Shown here: one piece after another, positions 48,247 to 60,298 of the stretch | Position numbering within the stretch: position 1 is the first letter of the stretch | How the letters are laid out: each line of letters opens with the position of its first letter | From: Gnetum montanum | Taxonomy: Eukaryota; Streptophyta; Gnetopsida; Gnetales; Gnetaceae | Assembly (NCBI GenBank): GCA_015680685.1 | Contig: MNCI01034664.1 | Coordinates: forward strand, 772,068 to 836,067 | DNA length: 64,000 bases | Reading direction: 5' to 3' | Translations under genes and position numbers: made by a program | The notes under the pieces: model-generated | What the model was told of the DNA's origin: nothing | Database searches by the model: none | What the model saw: only the letters and a program-made list of their open reading frames with translations

Positions 48247-48639
48247 CCCGTTGTGCATAACACTTAGCGCATTCCACAAAAAATTGGGGGGAGATTTTTC
48301 ATTTTTTCTTCCTCAACTCTTCTTCCAAGCACTTACATTGTCCATCATGTGTCCTAACCTACCTATCCTTCTCCTCTTTAGTAATCGGAGGTATGCTCTC
48401 AGTTGTGGGGGGGAGGTGAGGCTTATCATTAATTAATTAATTAAGACTTCACACCTCTTAAGGGAAGAAACAAAAATAATAGTTTAAACTCCAACTTATC
48501 CTTTATTTTTTTTTGTTCTAACCCATCAACTAATACTCTTGGGGATTTAATGGGATGCATGTGCCAGTACCATAACTTAGTCAAATTGAGAAGGTGTATG
48601 AGGGCCATTTTGAGTAGCTTGTGCATAATCTAATTAGTG

Positions 48640-48656
48640 GTTATGGTTGATTGTAG
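48640..48656 (+). promoter_or_regulatory. Splice-acceptor-like site before the third ORF
   Basis: TTATGGTTGATTGTAG directly precedes ATGG. It has a branch-like TTGAT and a terminal TAG. Similar contexts precede the remnant starts in B- (TGTGATTATAG) and A- (TGTGTGTAG). Confidence 0.45.
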
Positions 48657-51564
48657 ATGGAACCAAAACCAAGACATCCAAGGGGAGAAGGACCATCACA
48701 GCCTAGGGACAAGCATCCATGAATGGGAAGGGGACGAGGCTTGCAACACCCAGAGCACGTGGAGGGCTCTTATGCAATCGGACCCCTCTGCAAAGGACCT
48801 GATGTGGAATTTTTTCATCATATTCTTGAAGAGAAGATTCCCAGTGAGCAATCGCAAGGGGATGAAACTCTGGGGATAGCGCCACGGCTTGAGGTCACCT
48901 TGACCCAAGTATGTCTTGACACTATCAAGTCACATGAAGTGCAACGAATGGTCCTACAAGAGTTAAACTTTGGATCATTTCTTGAGAATGCACCAGAAGA
49001 TGTGAAGCTGCAATTGCAAAATTCTCCTATGTGGCTAATCATCACAACCAGTGGTGAATGATACTTAGGAGAGACATATCTCTTTTGGACAAATCAGCAA
49101 TCAGGGTCCAGAGTAAGAATTAAGGACATCTATGTCTCTTACTTTATGAAAGCAATTGTGCAAGCTCTGGGGTTGCCAAAGACCAGAGCAGATGTGGTAG
49201 AGATCCTAAAGCAAGCTGACCCTGAGGTAAAAGGGGAGTGGATTAGGCGGTGCTATGGGGTGGATCACAAAGAGTTCGACACTCTGACCACTATGGAGAG
49301 GGTGTATTCAAAAATTACATCTTACTACCTGAATCCCACGGTGAGACCCAGCAAAATCACTAGCTTCTCCGCTCGTGCATGTGCAACCTTAAGTGGAAAA
49401 TTCCTAATGAGCCTTCCACAATTATTATTCTTGGAAATTGAAAAAAGGTTCACTGAAAGCAAACATGGAAGGTGGGCTCTCCCCTTCCCTTGCCTAATCA
49501 GAAAGTTATGTAAACGGGTAGGGATAGCATGGTATGCCAATGATACACTCTGACATGCCTCGATTACCTAATGGAAGGAAATGATGAAGGACAGGACTCT
49601 GACCACCACACAAATCAAGGAGGAGTAGCAACCACCTCTATCGCCTACACAAACAATGAGGTTGGGTTCACAAACCATCGTACGTGAAATTTGACAATGG
49701 CTCTTGAGACAATAAGAGCAATCTGGAAGGACAGGTGGAGGAGAAGATCTTTCAGTCTATCGCCCTACAATGAGCCATCTGGAGTAGGTGGCTCACTCAG
49801 TAAGCCTGCTAGAAAGAGCAAGGCTGATGTTCTCTGTCGCCTGAATGCAGGTACCCACGAGAACTGATCCGAGTGTCCGAGAGGTAATGGTATCCACACA
49901 ATAGTTATTTTCTGAAATTTCAGGAAATGCTGCTACTTTCTTGGTACGCTTGGAAGATGGCAAGGGGGCGATAGTCTTGGTGATGCAGCACCAAGGACAA
50001 GAGGTTGAGGCCAAAGTGGTTGCTGACACAATTGCTATGATCCTCAACACACTAGTGGCACCTATACCAGACGTAATGGACTCGAAGATGTACAGGCATC
50101 TTCTAGGACTTCACCTAGCAAGATCGATGCAGCCCAACATGAAGAACTGTTGGACCAATTGGTGGGAACTGGGCAATCGCTTCTGGATGTATTTGACCTT
50201 CCAGACAACATCATTGCAACCCAATCGAAGTTGCTCTCAGCAAGGAGTAAGAGCCTTATCTTGGAAGGGCAACTTGAAGCTACTCAAGCTAATTGTTAGC
50301 ACTTAGTGATAGAAGTTGCTCAATTAAGAACCCAACTTGCCGATCCAGCTCTTCTCAACCGTAAGCTCACCAAAGATGAAGCTTTTCAACAGCTTTAGGT
50401 CAAACTTTAGATAGTTGAGGATGAGCGAGAGTCGGCGATCCTTGATAAGTCCTTGGTAGATGCTCATGTATATCATTTAAATAAGGACTTGACAGAGGTT
50501 TGCTAGGAGAATGTCAGGTTGACTACAGAGGTTCATCACCTATGCAATGTTGGTGCTGAAAATGAACACATGAAAAGATTTATTCACCAATAGCAGGAAG
50601 AGCTAGCCAAGGTAAATGCTGATGTGAGGAGATTGGCCACTGAAAATCGAAATCTATCTATGGAGGAGGTTCAAGCGTTGTGATAGAAATTAACCATTGA
50701 AATTTCTGCTTGGAAGAATAAAGCCCTTAAGTTTAAAAAAGTTAAGAATCATTACATGGACCAAGTGGAATTACAAAAGGAAGTGAATGAGAAATAGATT
50801 CAAGTTGCAAAGGCTACGATGAACCAAGTGCTCCAGTAGCTTCAAGAAGGAGGAAAGGTATGGAAACCTATCTTTGATGGGTTGAATTCCTAGAACCAGG
50901 CTAAGATCCACCTCAAGGAACTACAGATTGAAGAAATGAAAGAATACATGGAGTTGGCCAACCTTCGCTATGAAAATCTAGCTATGCTAATAGCTAGGAG
51001 ATCATGGTCTAAACTAGAAAAGTAGGTGGATGCCTCATATTCTTTATACAAGGGCGAGTTCCAAGCGCATAAGGCAACAAAACAAAAATTAGAAACAACA
51101 AATGCGGAACTCGAGGTTCTCCACACGTATTTTGAAGGATAATGTGTAGTTACGAAGAACCTGGTCTGTTGAATAATGACTACCAACAGCTACAGACATC
51201 AATTCGAGCATTCAACATTGAACAAAAATAGTTCGTAGCTTAGTTTGTCAATTTGAAAGAACTCTTTCCTGTGTTGCCGTGCCCTTGGGAGGTTCTAGTC
51301 CTAGCACACATTGGTGAAGTCGCTTGGATAGTGAACGATCCTAGAAGCAAGGAGGAAAAAATGAGGACCCTCTTGGAGGATTTTTAGTTGCCTCCAGAAG
51401 TTGCAAGTGTTGTGGGGCAACCATCGTTCGTGCCACCAACGCCACATGGGCCAAAGGTTGGTGAAGGTCCGTCAAAACCACCAATTTTTGCATCTTTCAA
51501 CATGGTAGAGAATCTAGGACTATCAAGGTGTTCAATTTTGTCTCTAAACACCACTATTTTGTAA
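48657..51564 (+). pseudogene. Third ORF of A+: transposon-protein-like domain, coiled coil, Pro-rich tail
   Basis: About 970 codons, starting MEPKPRHPRGEGPSQPRDKH at 48657. N-terminal globular part to about 49553: VTLTQVCLDTIKSHEVQ, RIKDIYVSYFMKAIVQALGL and ALPFPCLIRKLCKRVGI, which fit the putative plant transposon protein (Transposase_32) pattern. A variable middle follows. A frameshift near 50150 leads into a long Glu/Lys/Gln/Leu heptad-rich coiled coil (50230-51130; QEELAKVNADVRRLATEN). After another frame change comes a tail with FVPPTPHGPKVGEGPSKPP. TGA stops at 48720 and 49059 sit at likely Arg codons, and most coiled-coil stops are TAG at likely Gln codons. Athila elements carry an env-like ORF here; I see no clear signal peptide or transmembrane segment, so env function is not supported. 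Confidence 0.6.
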
Positions 51565-51599
51565 TTTTTCCTTCTCTATACACTCAGGCACTTGGTGCG

Positions 51600-51652
51600 T
51601 CATGTGTGTGTGTGTGTCATGTGTGTGTGTGTGTCATGTGTGTCAAGTCATG
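51600..51652. repeat. (GT)n microsatellite
   Basis: Three TCATGTGTGTGTG-type units in A+ between the third ORF and the polypurine context. Confidence 0.85.
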
Positions 51653-51729
51653 TCTATTGTAATAAAAAATCCATACCTTCCAAATTGTAGAGGAACTTGA
51701 GGACGAGTATTTACTTAGTCCTGGGGGTA

Positions 51730-52078
51730 TGATGAAGTGCTAAAATAGTTGATGCGTTGACTAGGCCACATATACGTGGCCCTGTATACTTGGTCGCGTC
51801 GACGCAGCCCCGTTGATGCATCCCTCCATGCATCAACATGGCCCCATTTACGTGGAGCCTGTTTCAACCTATAAATAAGTGGGCTCCTACCACACTTAGG
51901 TACCTTTTTGGCAGTTGTAGCGAAGATCTTGTAGTTTGTTCCCGTGAGAGTTAGAATATTTTTCAAGTGCCCACAGTAGGAGTAAGAAAGGTGTCCGACT
52001 CTTTATTCGAGTGTTGATGTACCTGAGCCCATTGGCGTGAACAACAATAAAGATAAGCTTTTCAAGCATTCCTTGCAG
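51730..52078 (+). repeat. Truncated 3' LTR of A+
   Basis: 349 bases homologous to the first 348 of the 5' LTR (39448-39795). Homology stops abruptly after CCTTGCAG; about 520 bases of R/U5 are missing. The poly(A) signal (AATAAAGATAAG, 52046) is kept. Preceded by CTTGAGGACGAGTATT and CCTGGGGGTA. Confidence 0.88.
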
Positions 52079-53720
52079 AAATGACCATGACAAGCATAAT
52101 TGTGAAAACATGTACACATTCTAGCTAGCTTAAGCTGACACATGTCATAAGCACAACACACCCAAACAAACATAACCATGCATATCCACACCTAATAGAT
52201 ACAATCATTCCATGAAAATAATATGATGATTAGAAAAAACAACATGAATACAAAACAATACTATATTTCTTAAACAGTATGTACTTCCATACAAATGACC
52301 ACTATAATAACCTTCAAAATGATATATGCTCGAAGAGAAAACTAATTTCACAATTACAAAGTACTTCTCAAAATGATCCCAATGACACTAATTTTACCTA
52401 AATCGGACTCCTTGAAGCAAAGTTATGCATGTTCAAAGTTTAATTAATAAAATAATATTTAATTACCACCAGAAAGGATTGGAACTCCCAAAAATGCTCA
52501 CGCCCCTATAGGTCCTGCAAAGATCATATTCTAATCATACAAGTCTCATCAACATCACATATCATATTCTACAAGTCCACATCATACCATACGTCGCATA
52601 TATATTAATACACAATTCATAACCAAAACTGGACAATTTCAAGAAATAAAGAAAAATAACATGTCCAAGCTCAATCTTTAAGCTCTCCGCCCCACATGCC
52701 CACATCACATAATCATATATATTAATCCAACATAAAAATATAGGAAAAAAGTAAAGACAACCCACCAATTAAAATTGTTAGGTAGAAAAGCTAAAATAGG
52801 TAGAAAACCCTCAAAAATCCAGTAGGATTCTATTTCTTTCCCAACAAGTTCTGCACCCACGTAGATATGATCATAGCAATCCCAAATCCAAGTTCATAAT
52901 AGCAAAAATTTTCCACAAAGCTCAAAATTCAAAAAAATGTGAAACAGAAGAAGAGAGAAGAAAGAAAAACAAAAGAACAAGCTCCTATGCATTTCTGTTA
53001 ATGCAAACACAAAAAATCGAAATCCAAAACCCAATTTCTATGGGCAAGCAATGGGGAGGCAGTGCGTAAAAAAAACAAACATAAAACCTATACTTTTTCT
53101 TTATGCTTTGTATAAAAATAAACAAACCAATGATGTGCTTTTTTTAATCATTGTGACGTGAGTTTACTTTTTCTTTTTCTTCCTTTTGAGTTATTGATTA
53201 TTATTTTTATAAATTATTTTCATAAGCTATCCTTATTTTTTTTCCTTTGCAACTAATGTCGTAAACTTTAATCATGCATAACAAACACACTAGGACTCCA
53301 AATCAAAATTCGTTTGAACCTACGAGATCCTTATCATACGCATTACACATTCATATGCCAAAACCACACACAAAAATCATGCAACATAGTGCTATAGTAC
53401 AAATGCCTAAATATTGAAATCGTACATAAAGCATAAAAACATATTAGATAGGTGCTCTTGTACCCTAGTCCAACACCGTTGCCAGCAACCTCACCTATCA
53501 AACACATCACACAAGGCTAATGTACATAATCATGTTAGTTAAGCATGTAAAGACATCATAATCGTAACATAAAGATGAAGCCTCATAACATATAAAATAC
53601 ATTTATATTACGTTAAGTTGTCCTCAACAACCCACTAGGACACCATGTGTAATGTAAAAATCATAAGCATATGACCATACCTAATGCCTTTAGATGGGAT
53701 GTAACAATAAATACATTCAC
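52079..53720 (+). repeat. Possible LTR-like remnant, right part
   Basis: AT-rich noncoding DNA after the broken A+ LTR. The stretch TTTTACCTAAATCGGACT (52395-52412) is reminiscent of plant gypsy LTRs. It may be the rest of the sequence begun at 38822, but the junction is not clean. No gene is seen. Confidence 0.25.
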
Positions 53721-54890
53721 AAGTTAAGATTTTTTTCTCTATTTTTTAAAGATTTATTGAAAATTTCATTTTCTACAAAAGAATGAAGCATCAATAATAA
53801 ATTTGAAATAGTTTTACTAATAAAATCCCAATTGATTGATGGCTTTAGTTTTGATCATTAGGCCAAAGGCCTTTCCCATCATAAAATCAAAGTCAAGTCT
53901 AGAAATGTCAATTCTCCTCGAACACAATTACTCCATTCTCATTTATTAGCAATTATATTGTCCTTTAATTAGGGTTGTTTCCCATCTATAATTTGTCCAA
54001 GGTTGTTAACTTCAAAACTTAAGGTACAATTGCATAGCTGAAGAGTTTATGATATTAAAGTATGGTAGTAAAGTTTGATGTTATTTGAATAATGTAAACA
54101 CAATTACATAATTGATAATTTATGTTGGTGAATACCATTAGATTTTCTATGGATTAGTATATATGATTTCAAGGTTCATATGATATGTGCAAAAATAATT
54201 TTCATGCATTCTCCTTTATCAATTATGTTACCCTTTAATTAGGGTCGGTGCACTACCATTGACTTTGAAAATGTAAATACAATTACATAAATTTTGCATT
54301 TTGAATAAAGTAGAGGAATTTTTTATCACCATGTATGTGGGTATACATGCATCATCATCATGTGGGATGGAACCTACTTATTTTAGAAATTATAAAGTAG
54401 TTTAGAAAATTGTACTCATTTACTATTACTACTATTATTGAGGATTGTAAGCGCATACCACTATTCTAATTGCTTTTTTAAAACTGTAATACTTTTTTAT
54501 TTTATTCAAATATGTATCTATGAATGTACTCCTTCTTGTAAATGAAGAAATATAAACATGAGTGAAACACATTTGTCAAAAATATACCTATTAGTAAGTA
54601 GAGGTGGGATGAAGAGACACTTAAGCATAGGTCTAGTTAAACAACATAATAATGATCATAAAGTGTATCAGTTTAAATGTTTATTTTCTTAAAACATCCA
54701 TAAATTTAATAAAAAATAATTTAAAATTAATATCTCAATTTCAATTAAATAATAAAATTGGGTGGAATTGCAGGTTAAGAAAAAAAGAATGCAAGATGTA
54801 ATAATCAAAATTTAATAATTTTATATAATATAAAAATCAAATCCACAAATGCATCTGCACCAACGATGAGCCTATCTTTGACAATGAACA
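53721..54890. other. AT-rich spacer
   Basis: No gene. A CAATTAT-TT-CCTTTAATTAGGGT block occurs twice (about 53949 and 54218), followed each time by an AATGTAAA-ACAATTACATAA block, suggesting a diverged about 270-bp duplication. Confidence 0.4.
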
Positions 54891-55350
54891 TGTAATCCAC
54901 ATCAACACATTTACACGTTGTTGATAACGCGCTTCCTCATTTTTGCGTTGGTGTTAAGGTGGCCTCCATATCCCATAACGTGGCCTCCATATCCCATAAC
55001 AGATAACACATTTTTGTGTTGGCATTGGGGTGGCATCCACATCTAGATGGGGTTTTGGGTTTCATATTTTTCAAATTTTTCTCATGGTAACTGATTTCGT
55101 GGCCTATAAATTCATTCTTAATAAAAGAATAAAGCCATCAAGAAATCACAATAGGATTGTAGTTCTGGTCCCTTTTATAGATGCTTGGAGGTTGCATACA
55201 CCATCGTTGTAGAGTGCTAGTGTGAAAGAAGAATCTAAATTCCAAGATTAATCGAAGGTATCAATGGCTAGAGGTTAGTTCCATTTTCTTTTGCATTTTG
55301 TACTTTGATTACTTGTGCAATCTGGTTTTCTGCACAATTATTTTCTTACA
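54891..55350 (+). repeat. 5' LTR of the copia element
   Basis: 460 bases from TGTAATCC to CTTACA. It contains an internal duplication of GTGGCCTCCATATCCCATAA (54959-54999) and a TATAAA at 55105-55110. Confidence 0.85.
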
Positions 55351-55352
55351 TT

Positions 55353-55364
55353 TGGTATAAAAGC
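55353..55364 (+). other. Copia primer-binding site
   Basis: TGGTATAAAAGC, two mismatches from the usual initiator-Met site TGGTATCAGAGC, two bases after the LTR. Confidence 0.75.
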
Positions 55365-56317
55365 ATTAGATCTTCGTCTTGATGCAATTTTTGATAATGG
55401 TGCAATCTAGAGACAACATTGTTTAATATTTCTATGCATAGCTTGATTTTTGTGATTTATGTATGCAATCATGGTTTCTCGTAATATCACATTGTAAGTT
55501 GTATCGTAAAGTAGGAAATCTAGTGAAAATTCTTCAATAAGGGTTAACTTAGGTATGAGTTCAACCTCCCTAGGAAACATTTCCCTTAGCATGACAAGTA
55601 TAGTGTTAGTGAAGTTTTGTGTAGGGTGCGAGTGAAGGGATCACACCCACCAATTTTGTATGCATACATTAAATATACTTGAGGAAAGATCTGGTGCACG
55701 TGTCATGGAAATGCAAAGTAGTTGTAACCTAAATTTTAAAGGTGTCATTTTTCCATAGGCATGAAGTTATATGTTTTGATAAAGTTATATATCCATCATG
55801 TATTTTTCCTACGATTATATGCATCAAGTCATTCAATATTTTGATAAAGTGGTAACAACTGCATATGCATTAAGTTGTTCAATATTTTGATAAAATTATG
55901 TTTATACCATGTTGAATTTGGTAATTTATCAATTTTATGCATATTTTTGTATATGTATGCATCATTTTCTGCATATGAATTATAATTAGTGATCTATATA
56001 ATTTTGTATAATTAGAGAGTAGCCACAACATCTTTAATTATGCAAAATTATGTAATAAGAGCTTTTGGATCACATATGGTAGACAACATTAAAAATTATG
56101 ATTAATCATCTGTAATATGATAAATTTTATCCCACAGGAATTTTTATTGTATTTAATATGATTAATTAGGATGATATGTTAAATTATTTTTCTTAATTTG
56201 CTCATCAAGATCAAGAAAAAGAATATAATTTAATAGTTTCATTGTAAGGATATATGAATATGTTTGAATTAAAATTTAACCCATAAGCAATTTTATGTCA
56301 CTTGATTCATATTTTTC
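55365..56317 (+). other. Copia leader region
   Basis: Noncoding, AT-rich. Two copies of a unit with TTCAATATTTTGATAAA (55830-55850 and 55878-55896) and a weaker third upstream. Confidence 0.55.
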
Positions 56318-57190
56318 ATGATTTACATTGGTAAACATGTCTTATGGTATTTTAACCTCAAATTTAGTGACATAAGCATGTTTAATTATGCAGTTGTACA
56401 ACTTGTAAGCTACTTTGATTTTAAATGTGACATTCCTGAATTAAAGGATGGTAATTATAAGGTGTGGAAGGAGAAAATTCTTCTTCATTTAGGATGGATG
56501 GACATTGATTATGCTATTCGTAAGGATGAATCACTTGTCGTTACAACAATCAACCATCAGGATGATATTGGTAATTATGAAAAATGGGAGCGATATAATC
56601 ACCTATGTGTCATGTTCATAAAAACCAAGATCTCAGCTAGTATGCATGGTTCATTGGAACAATATGACAATGTGTGTGCTTTGTTAAAGGCCATTGATGA
56701 ATAATATGAGTCATTAAACAAGGTGTTGGCAAGCACCTTGATAATGAAGTTCTCATCCATAAAGCTCACTGAAATTCGTGGTGTGCGTGCGCACATCATG
56801 CAAATGAGGAATATAGCGGTTCAATTCAAAACACTTGAGGTTGAGATGTCAGAATCTTTCTTTGTGCACTACATCTTAAACATGCTTCCACCATAGTATG
56901 GACCCTTTAAGATTTCTTATAACACACATAAAGACAAATGGTCAATCACTGAACTAATGACCATGTGTGTGCAAGAAGAGGGAAGACTTGATATGGAAGC
57001 AAAAGAGAGTGTGCATCTGGGTATACAAGGAAAGAATAAAGAATAAACCAAAGACAAGTGGAAGGTAAAATTTCCTACACAAGCTAATATTAAGAAGGAA
57101 TCTAGATGTTTTATTTTTTTTTTTTGCAAAAAGAAAGGACACATAAAAAAGGATTATTGTAAATATTAGAAATGGCTTGAAGAGAAAGGT
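56318..57190 (+). pseudogene. Copia gag
   Basis: IPELKDGNYKVWKEKILLHL at about 56435 is the start of the copia-type (UBN2-like) gag core. GYNKV-like helical blocks and LNMLPP-stop-YGPF follow, where the stop replaces the usual Gln. The zinc knuckle (57100-57165) is damaged: a T-tract expansion separates the first two Cys, followed by KKKGHIKKDYCKY in which the last Cys is shifted. The true start codon is unclear; the open frame begins at 56318. Confidence 0.8.
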
Positions 57191-57229
57191 ACTTGACTCT
57201 CACTTGTTTGTTTTGAATCTAATATGGTT

Positions 57230-58660
57230 AATCTTACACATTGTGGATTGATTTTGATTTTACAATCCATGTTACCAATTCCTTGCAGGGGGTGAAAAAC
57301 CTAAGGAAGCTAGTGGGAAGTGAGTTATGCATCTATTTAGGCAATAAGATGCACTCACATGTGGAGGTAATCAGAACATGCAAATTAGTTTTAAGTAGTG
57401 GTTTTATTTTAGAATTGGAAAATACATTTTATATTCCAAGTTTTTAAAGGAATTTAATTTCTGTTTCAAGGCTTGTATCATTAGGATTTTCCGTAAATTT
57501 TTTAGACACTATATTCAGTTTATATTATAGATCTAAACGTATTGGAAGTGGTACATTGACAGATGGCCTTTTCAAAACAAATTTACAAAATGAAACTTCT
57601 TATACTTCTATGCATGTTCATGTTGGTATTAAGAGATGTGTTATAAATGATGAATCCTCTATGTTGTGGCATCGTAGATTAAGATGTATCTTTATTGAGA
57701 GAATAAAGAGATTAGTAAATGATGGAGTACTTAGTACTCTAGATTTTATTGACTTTGACACTTGTGTGTGCTCCATAAAGGGAAAGCAGACCAATATCAA
57801 AGAAAGGTGCCAAGTGGATTTTAGACATATTAGCGATCATACATACAGATATTTATAGTCCAAATATGAATGTGTATGGTCAAAAGTATTTCATTACCTT
57901 TATTGATGATTACTCACAATGTATGTATCTCTACTTGCTTCATAACAAGAGCGAAGCTTTAGATGCCTTTAAGGTGTTTAAGGCTAAAGTAGAAAAACAA
58001 TGCGGTAAAAAAATAAAGTTAGTGAGATTTGATAGAGGTGGTGAATACTATGGTAGATATACTAATGATGGACAAGCACCTGGTCCATTTGCTAAGTTTC
58101 TTCAAGAGCATGAAATTATTGCCTAGTACACTATGCCTAATTCTCCAAACTAGAATGGTGTGGTAGAAAGAAGAAACCAAACATTATTGGACATGATGTG
58201 GAGTATGCTTAGTAGCTCCAAGCTTCCTAAGTCCTTGTGGACTGAAACTCTCAAGACAATAGTGTATATATTAAACCGTGTTCCAACCAAGGCTATCTCA
58301 AAGACACCATTTCAATTATGAAAAGGTTGGAAACTGAGTTTGCGACATATACACATTTAGGGATGCTTGTTTGAAGTTAGAGTCTATAATCCACAAGAAA
58401 AGAAGCTAGACTCAAGGACCATAAGTGGGTATTTCATTATATATGCTGAACGGTCTAAGGGATACAAATTTTATTACCCATCACATACTACTAGGTTTGT
58501 GAAGTCAAGGAATGCTAAAATTCTTGAGAATGAATTGATTAGTGGGAGAAGTAGATCTTGGAACATTATTCCTAAGATAGATCATATAGATGCTCAACCC
58601 ACCACTTCAAATGATAGACTAATTATTGTGCACAATACACCTAGAGCACAAATGCATAAT
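57230..58660 (+). pseudogene. Copia protease-integrase
   Basis: The protease region has lost its Asp-Ser-Gly (reads DFDFTIHVTN) but keeps the downstream FILELENTFYIPSF block. Pre-integrase: SSMLWHRRLRCIF and CVCSIKGKQ. Integrase core from 57866: YFITFIDDYSQCMYLY, VRFDRGGEYYGRY, and after two Gln-position stops [15 protein letters not shown], so all three catalytic acidic residues remain. A C-terminal GYFIIYAERSKGYKFY segment follows. Frames change at about 57450, 57550, 57860 and 58330. Confidence 0.85.
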
Positions 58661-59760
58661 AAAAAATAACCAGTCATTGGAGTTCCACAAACTACTGGTC
58701 AAGAAGTAGTAGATCCAATTGAACAATAGACATTAGAACTTGTTGAACGACCTGTTGAACATCATGATCCTCAAGAGAATGATGAACCAACATTAAGAAG
58801 ATCTACTAGAGTAAGGCGATCAACAATTCCTAGTGACTATATGGTGTATCTATAGGAGTCTAACTACAACATAGAAGCTGAAAATGATCCTGAAACATTT
58901 TCACAAGCCATGAGTTGTAAGGAATCTAACTTGTGGTATGATGCCATGAAAGATGAATGTCATCTAATGGAGTCTGGGATCTTGTCAAGTTGCCTGATGG
59001 TGTAAAAGCCATTGGATGCAAATGGGTCTTCAAGACTAAGAAAGACTCATTGGGCAACTTTGAAAGATATAAGGCTAGACTTGTCACTAAAGGGTTCACT
59101 TTGAAAGAGGAAATAGATTACAAGGAGATCTTTTCTCCTATATCTAAGAAGGACTCCCTTTGTGTTATTGTGGCATTGGTTGCCTCATTTTGATCTTGAA
59201 TTACATCAAATGGATGTGAAAAAAACATTCCTTAATGGTGATCTAGAGAAAGAGGTTTATATGAAACAACTTGAAGGATTTTTCTCTAGTGATGGTAAGT
59301 AATTGGTATGCAAGATTATGAAATCCATACATGGATTAAAATAGGCCTCCCATCCATGGTACTTAAAACTCCATGATATCATCACTTCATTTGGTTTTGA
59401 AGAAAACATCATGGATTAATGTATATACTAGAAGGTTAGTGGGAGAAAAATCTATCTCCTTCTTCTATATGTGGATGATATCCTTCTTGTAACCAATAAT
59501 AGTGGATTTCTATATGAGGTAAAACATTTTCTCTCTAAGAATTTCAACATGAAGGATTTGGGTGAGGCATCTTATGTCATTGGCATTCAGATCCATAGGG
59601 ACAGATTTAGATATCTTTTGGGACTATCATAGAAAACCTATATTAATAAAGTTTTAGAGAGGTTTCAGATGAAAGGTTGTTCACCAAGTATAGCACCCAT
59701 TATGAAGGGTGATAGGTTCAATTTGAACTAGTGCCTTAAGAATTATTTAGAAAAGAGTTA
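58661..59760 (+). pseudogene. Copia reverse transcriptase
   Basis: NGVWDLVKLPDGVKAIGCKW and KARLVTKGFTLKEEIDYKE, then a frame change near 59190, HQMDVKKTFLNGDL, GLK-stop-ASHPWYL (stop for Gln), and the catalytic LYVDDILLV (YVDD at 59468-59479). NMKDLGEASYVIGIQI and KTYINKVLERF follow. It copies element RNA in intact relatives; stops (TAG at Gln positions near 59344, 59420 and 59630) inactivate it. Confidence 0.9.
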
Positions 59761-59761
59761 G

Positions 59762-60298
59762 ATGAGCAATGTTCTGTATGCTTCAGTTGTTGGAAGCCTT
59801 ATGTATGCTCAAGTATGCACAAGACCTAACATTGCATTTGATGTGGGAATGTTGGATAGATATCAAAGTAATCTAGGTATTGACCATTGGAGGGCTGCAA
59901 AGAAAGTGATGAGGTACCTTCAAGATAAAAAAGACTACATGCATATGTATAAACAAACTGACTCCTTGGAGGTGACTGGATACTTTGATTTAGACTTTCC
60001 TAGCTATATTGATTCACAAAAATTCACATCTGGTTATGTTTTTATGTTAGTTGGAAGGGCTATATCCTAGAGGAGTGGAAAGCAAACTTTGTTTACTACT
60101 TCCACAATGGAGATAGAGTTCATTTCATGTTTTGAGGCTACTTCACATGGTGTATGGTTAAAATGTTTCATAATAGGGCTTAGAATTGTGGATTCTATAT
60201 CTAGGCCATTAAGAATGTTTTGTGACAATTCAGCTGTTGTCTTTATGGCTAAGAATAATAAGAGTGGCAATCAAAGTAAACACATCGACATAAAGTAA
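59762..60298 (+). pseudogene. Copia RNase H
   Basis: YASVVGSLMYAQVCTRPNIA and VMRYLQDKKDYMHMY, GYFDLDFPSYIDSQKFTSGY (the usual first Asp context), TTSTMEIEFISCFEATSHGV, and CDNSAVVFMAKNNKSGNQSK with HIDIK. One TAG at 60068 splits it. A degraded tail runs to the polypurine tract. Confidence 0.88.

Larger units (their letters stand above)
39448..52078 (+). mobile_element. Athila-like gypsy element A+, fullest copy
   Basis: A 12.6-kb plus-strand element: 5' LTR, tRNA-Asp-type PBS, gag, protease, RT, RNase H, integrase, 3' noncoding block, promoter-like palindromes, third ORF, polypurine context (CCTGGGGGTA) and a truncated 3' LTR. The gene order PR-RT-RH-INT is Ty3-gypsy. The RT motif VFMDDFS, the TNLRLNW and EGIVLGH blocks and the tRNA-Asp PBS point to the Athila lineage, which carries an extra ORF after integrase. 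Every gene has stops, so it is inactive. The 3' LTR breaks off at 52078 in a CCTTGCAG context, so no target duplication can be read. Confidence 0.9.

Noticed and set aside
53470-53490. CAACACCGTTGCCAGCAA, similar to the gypsy primer-binding site
   Set aside because: Only partial match at both ends and no LTR terminus directly before it.
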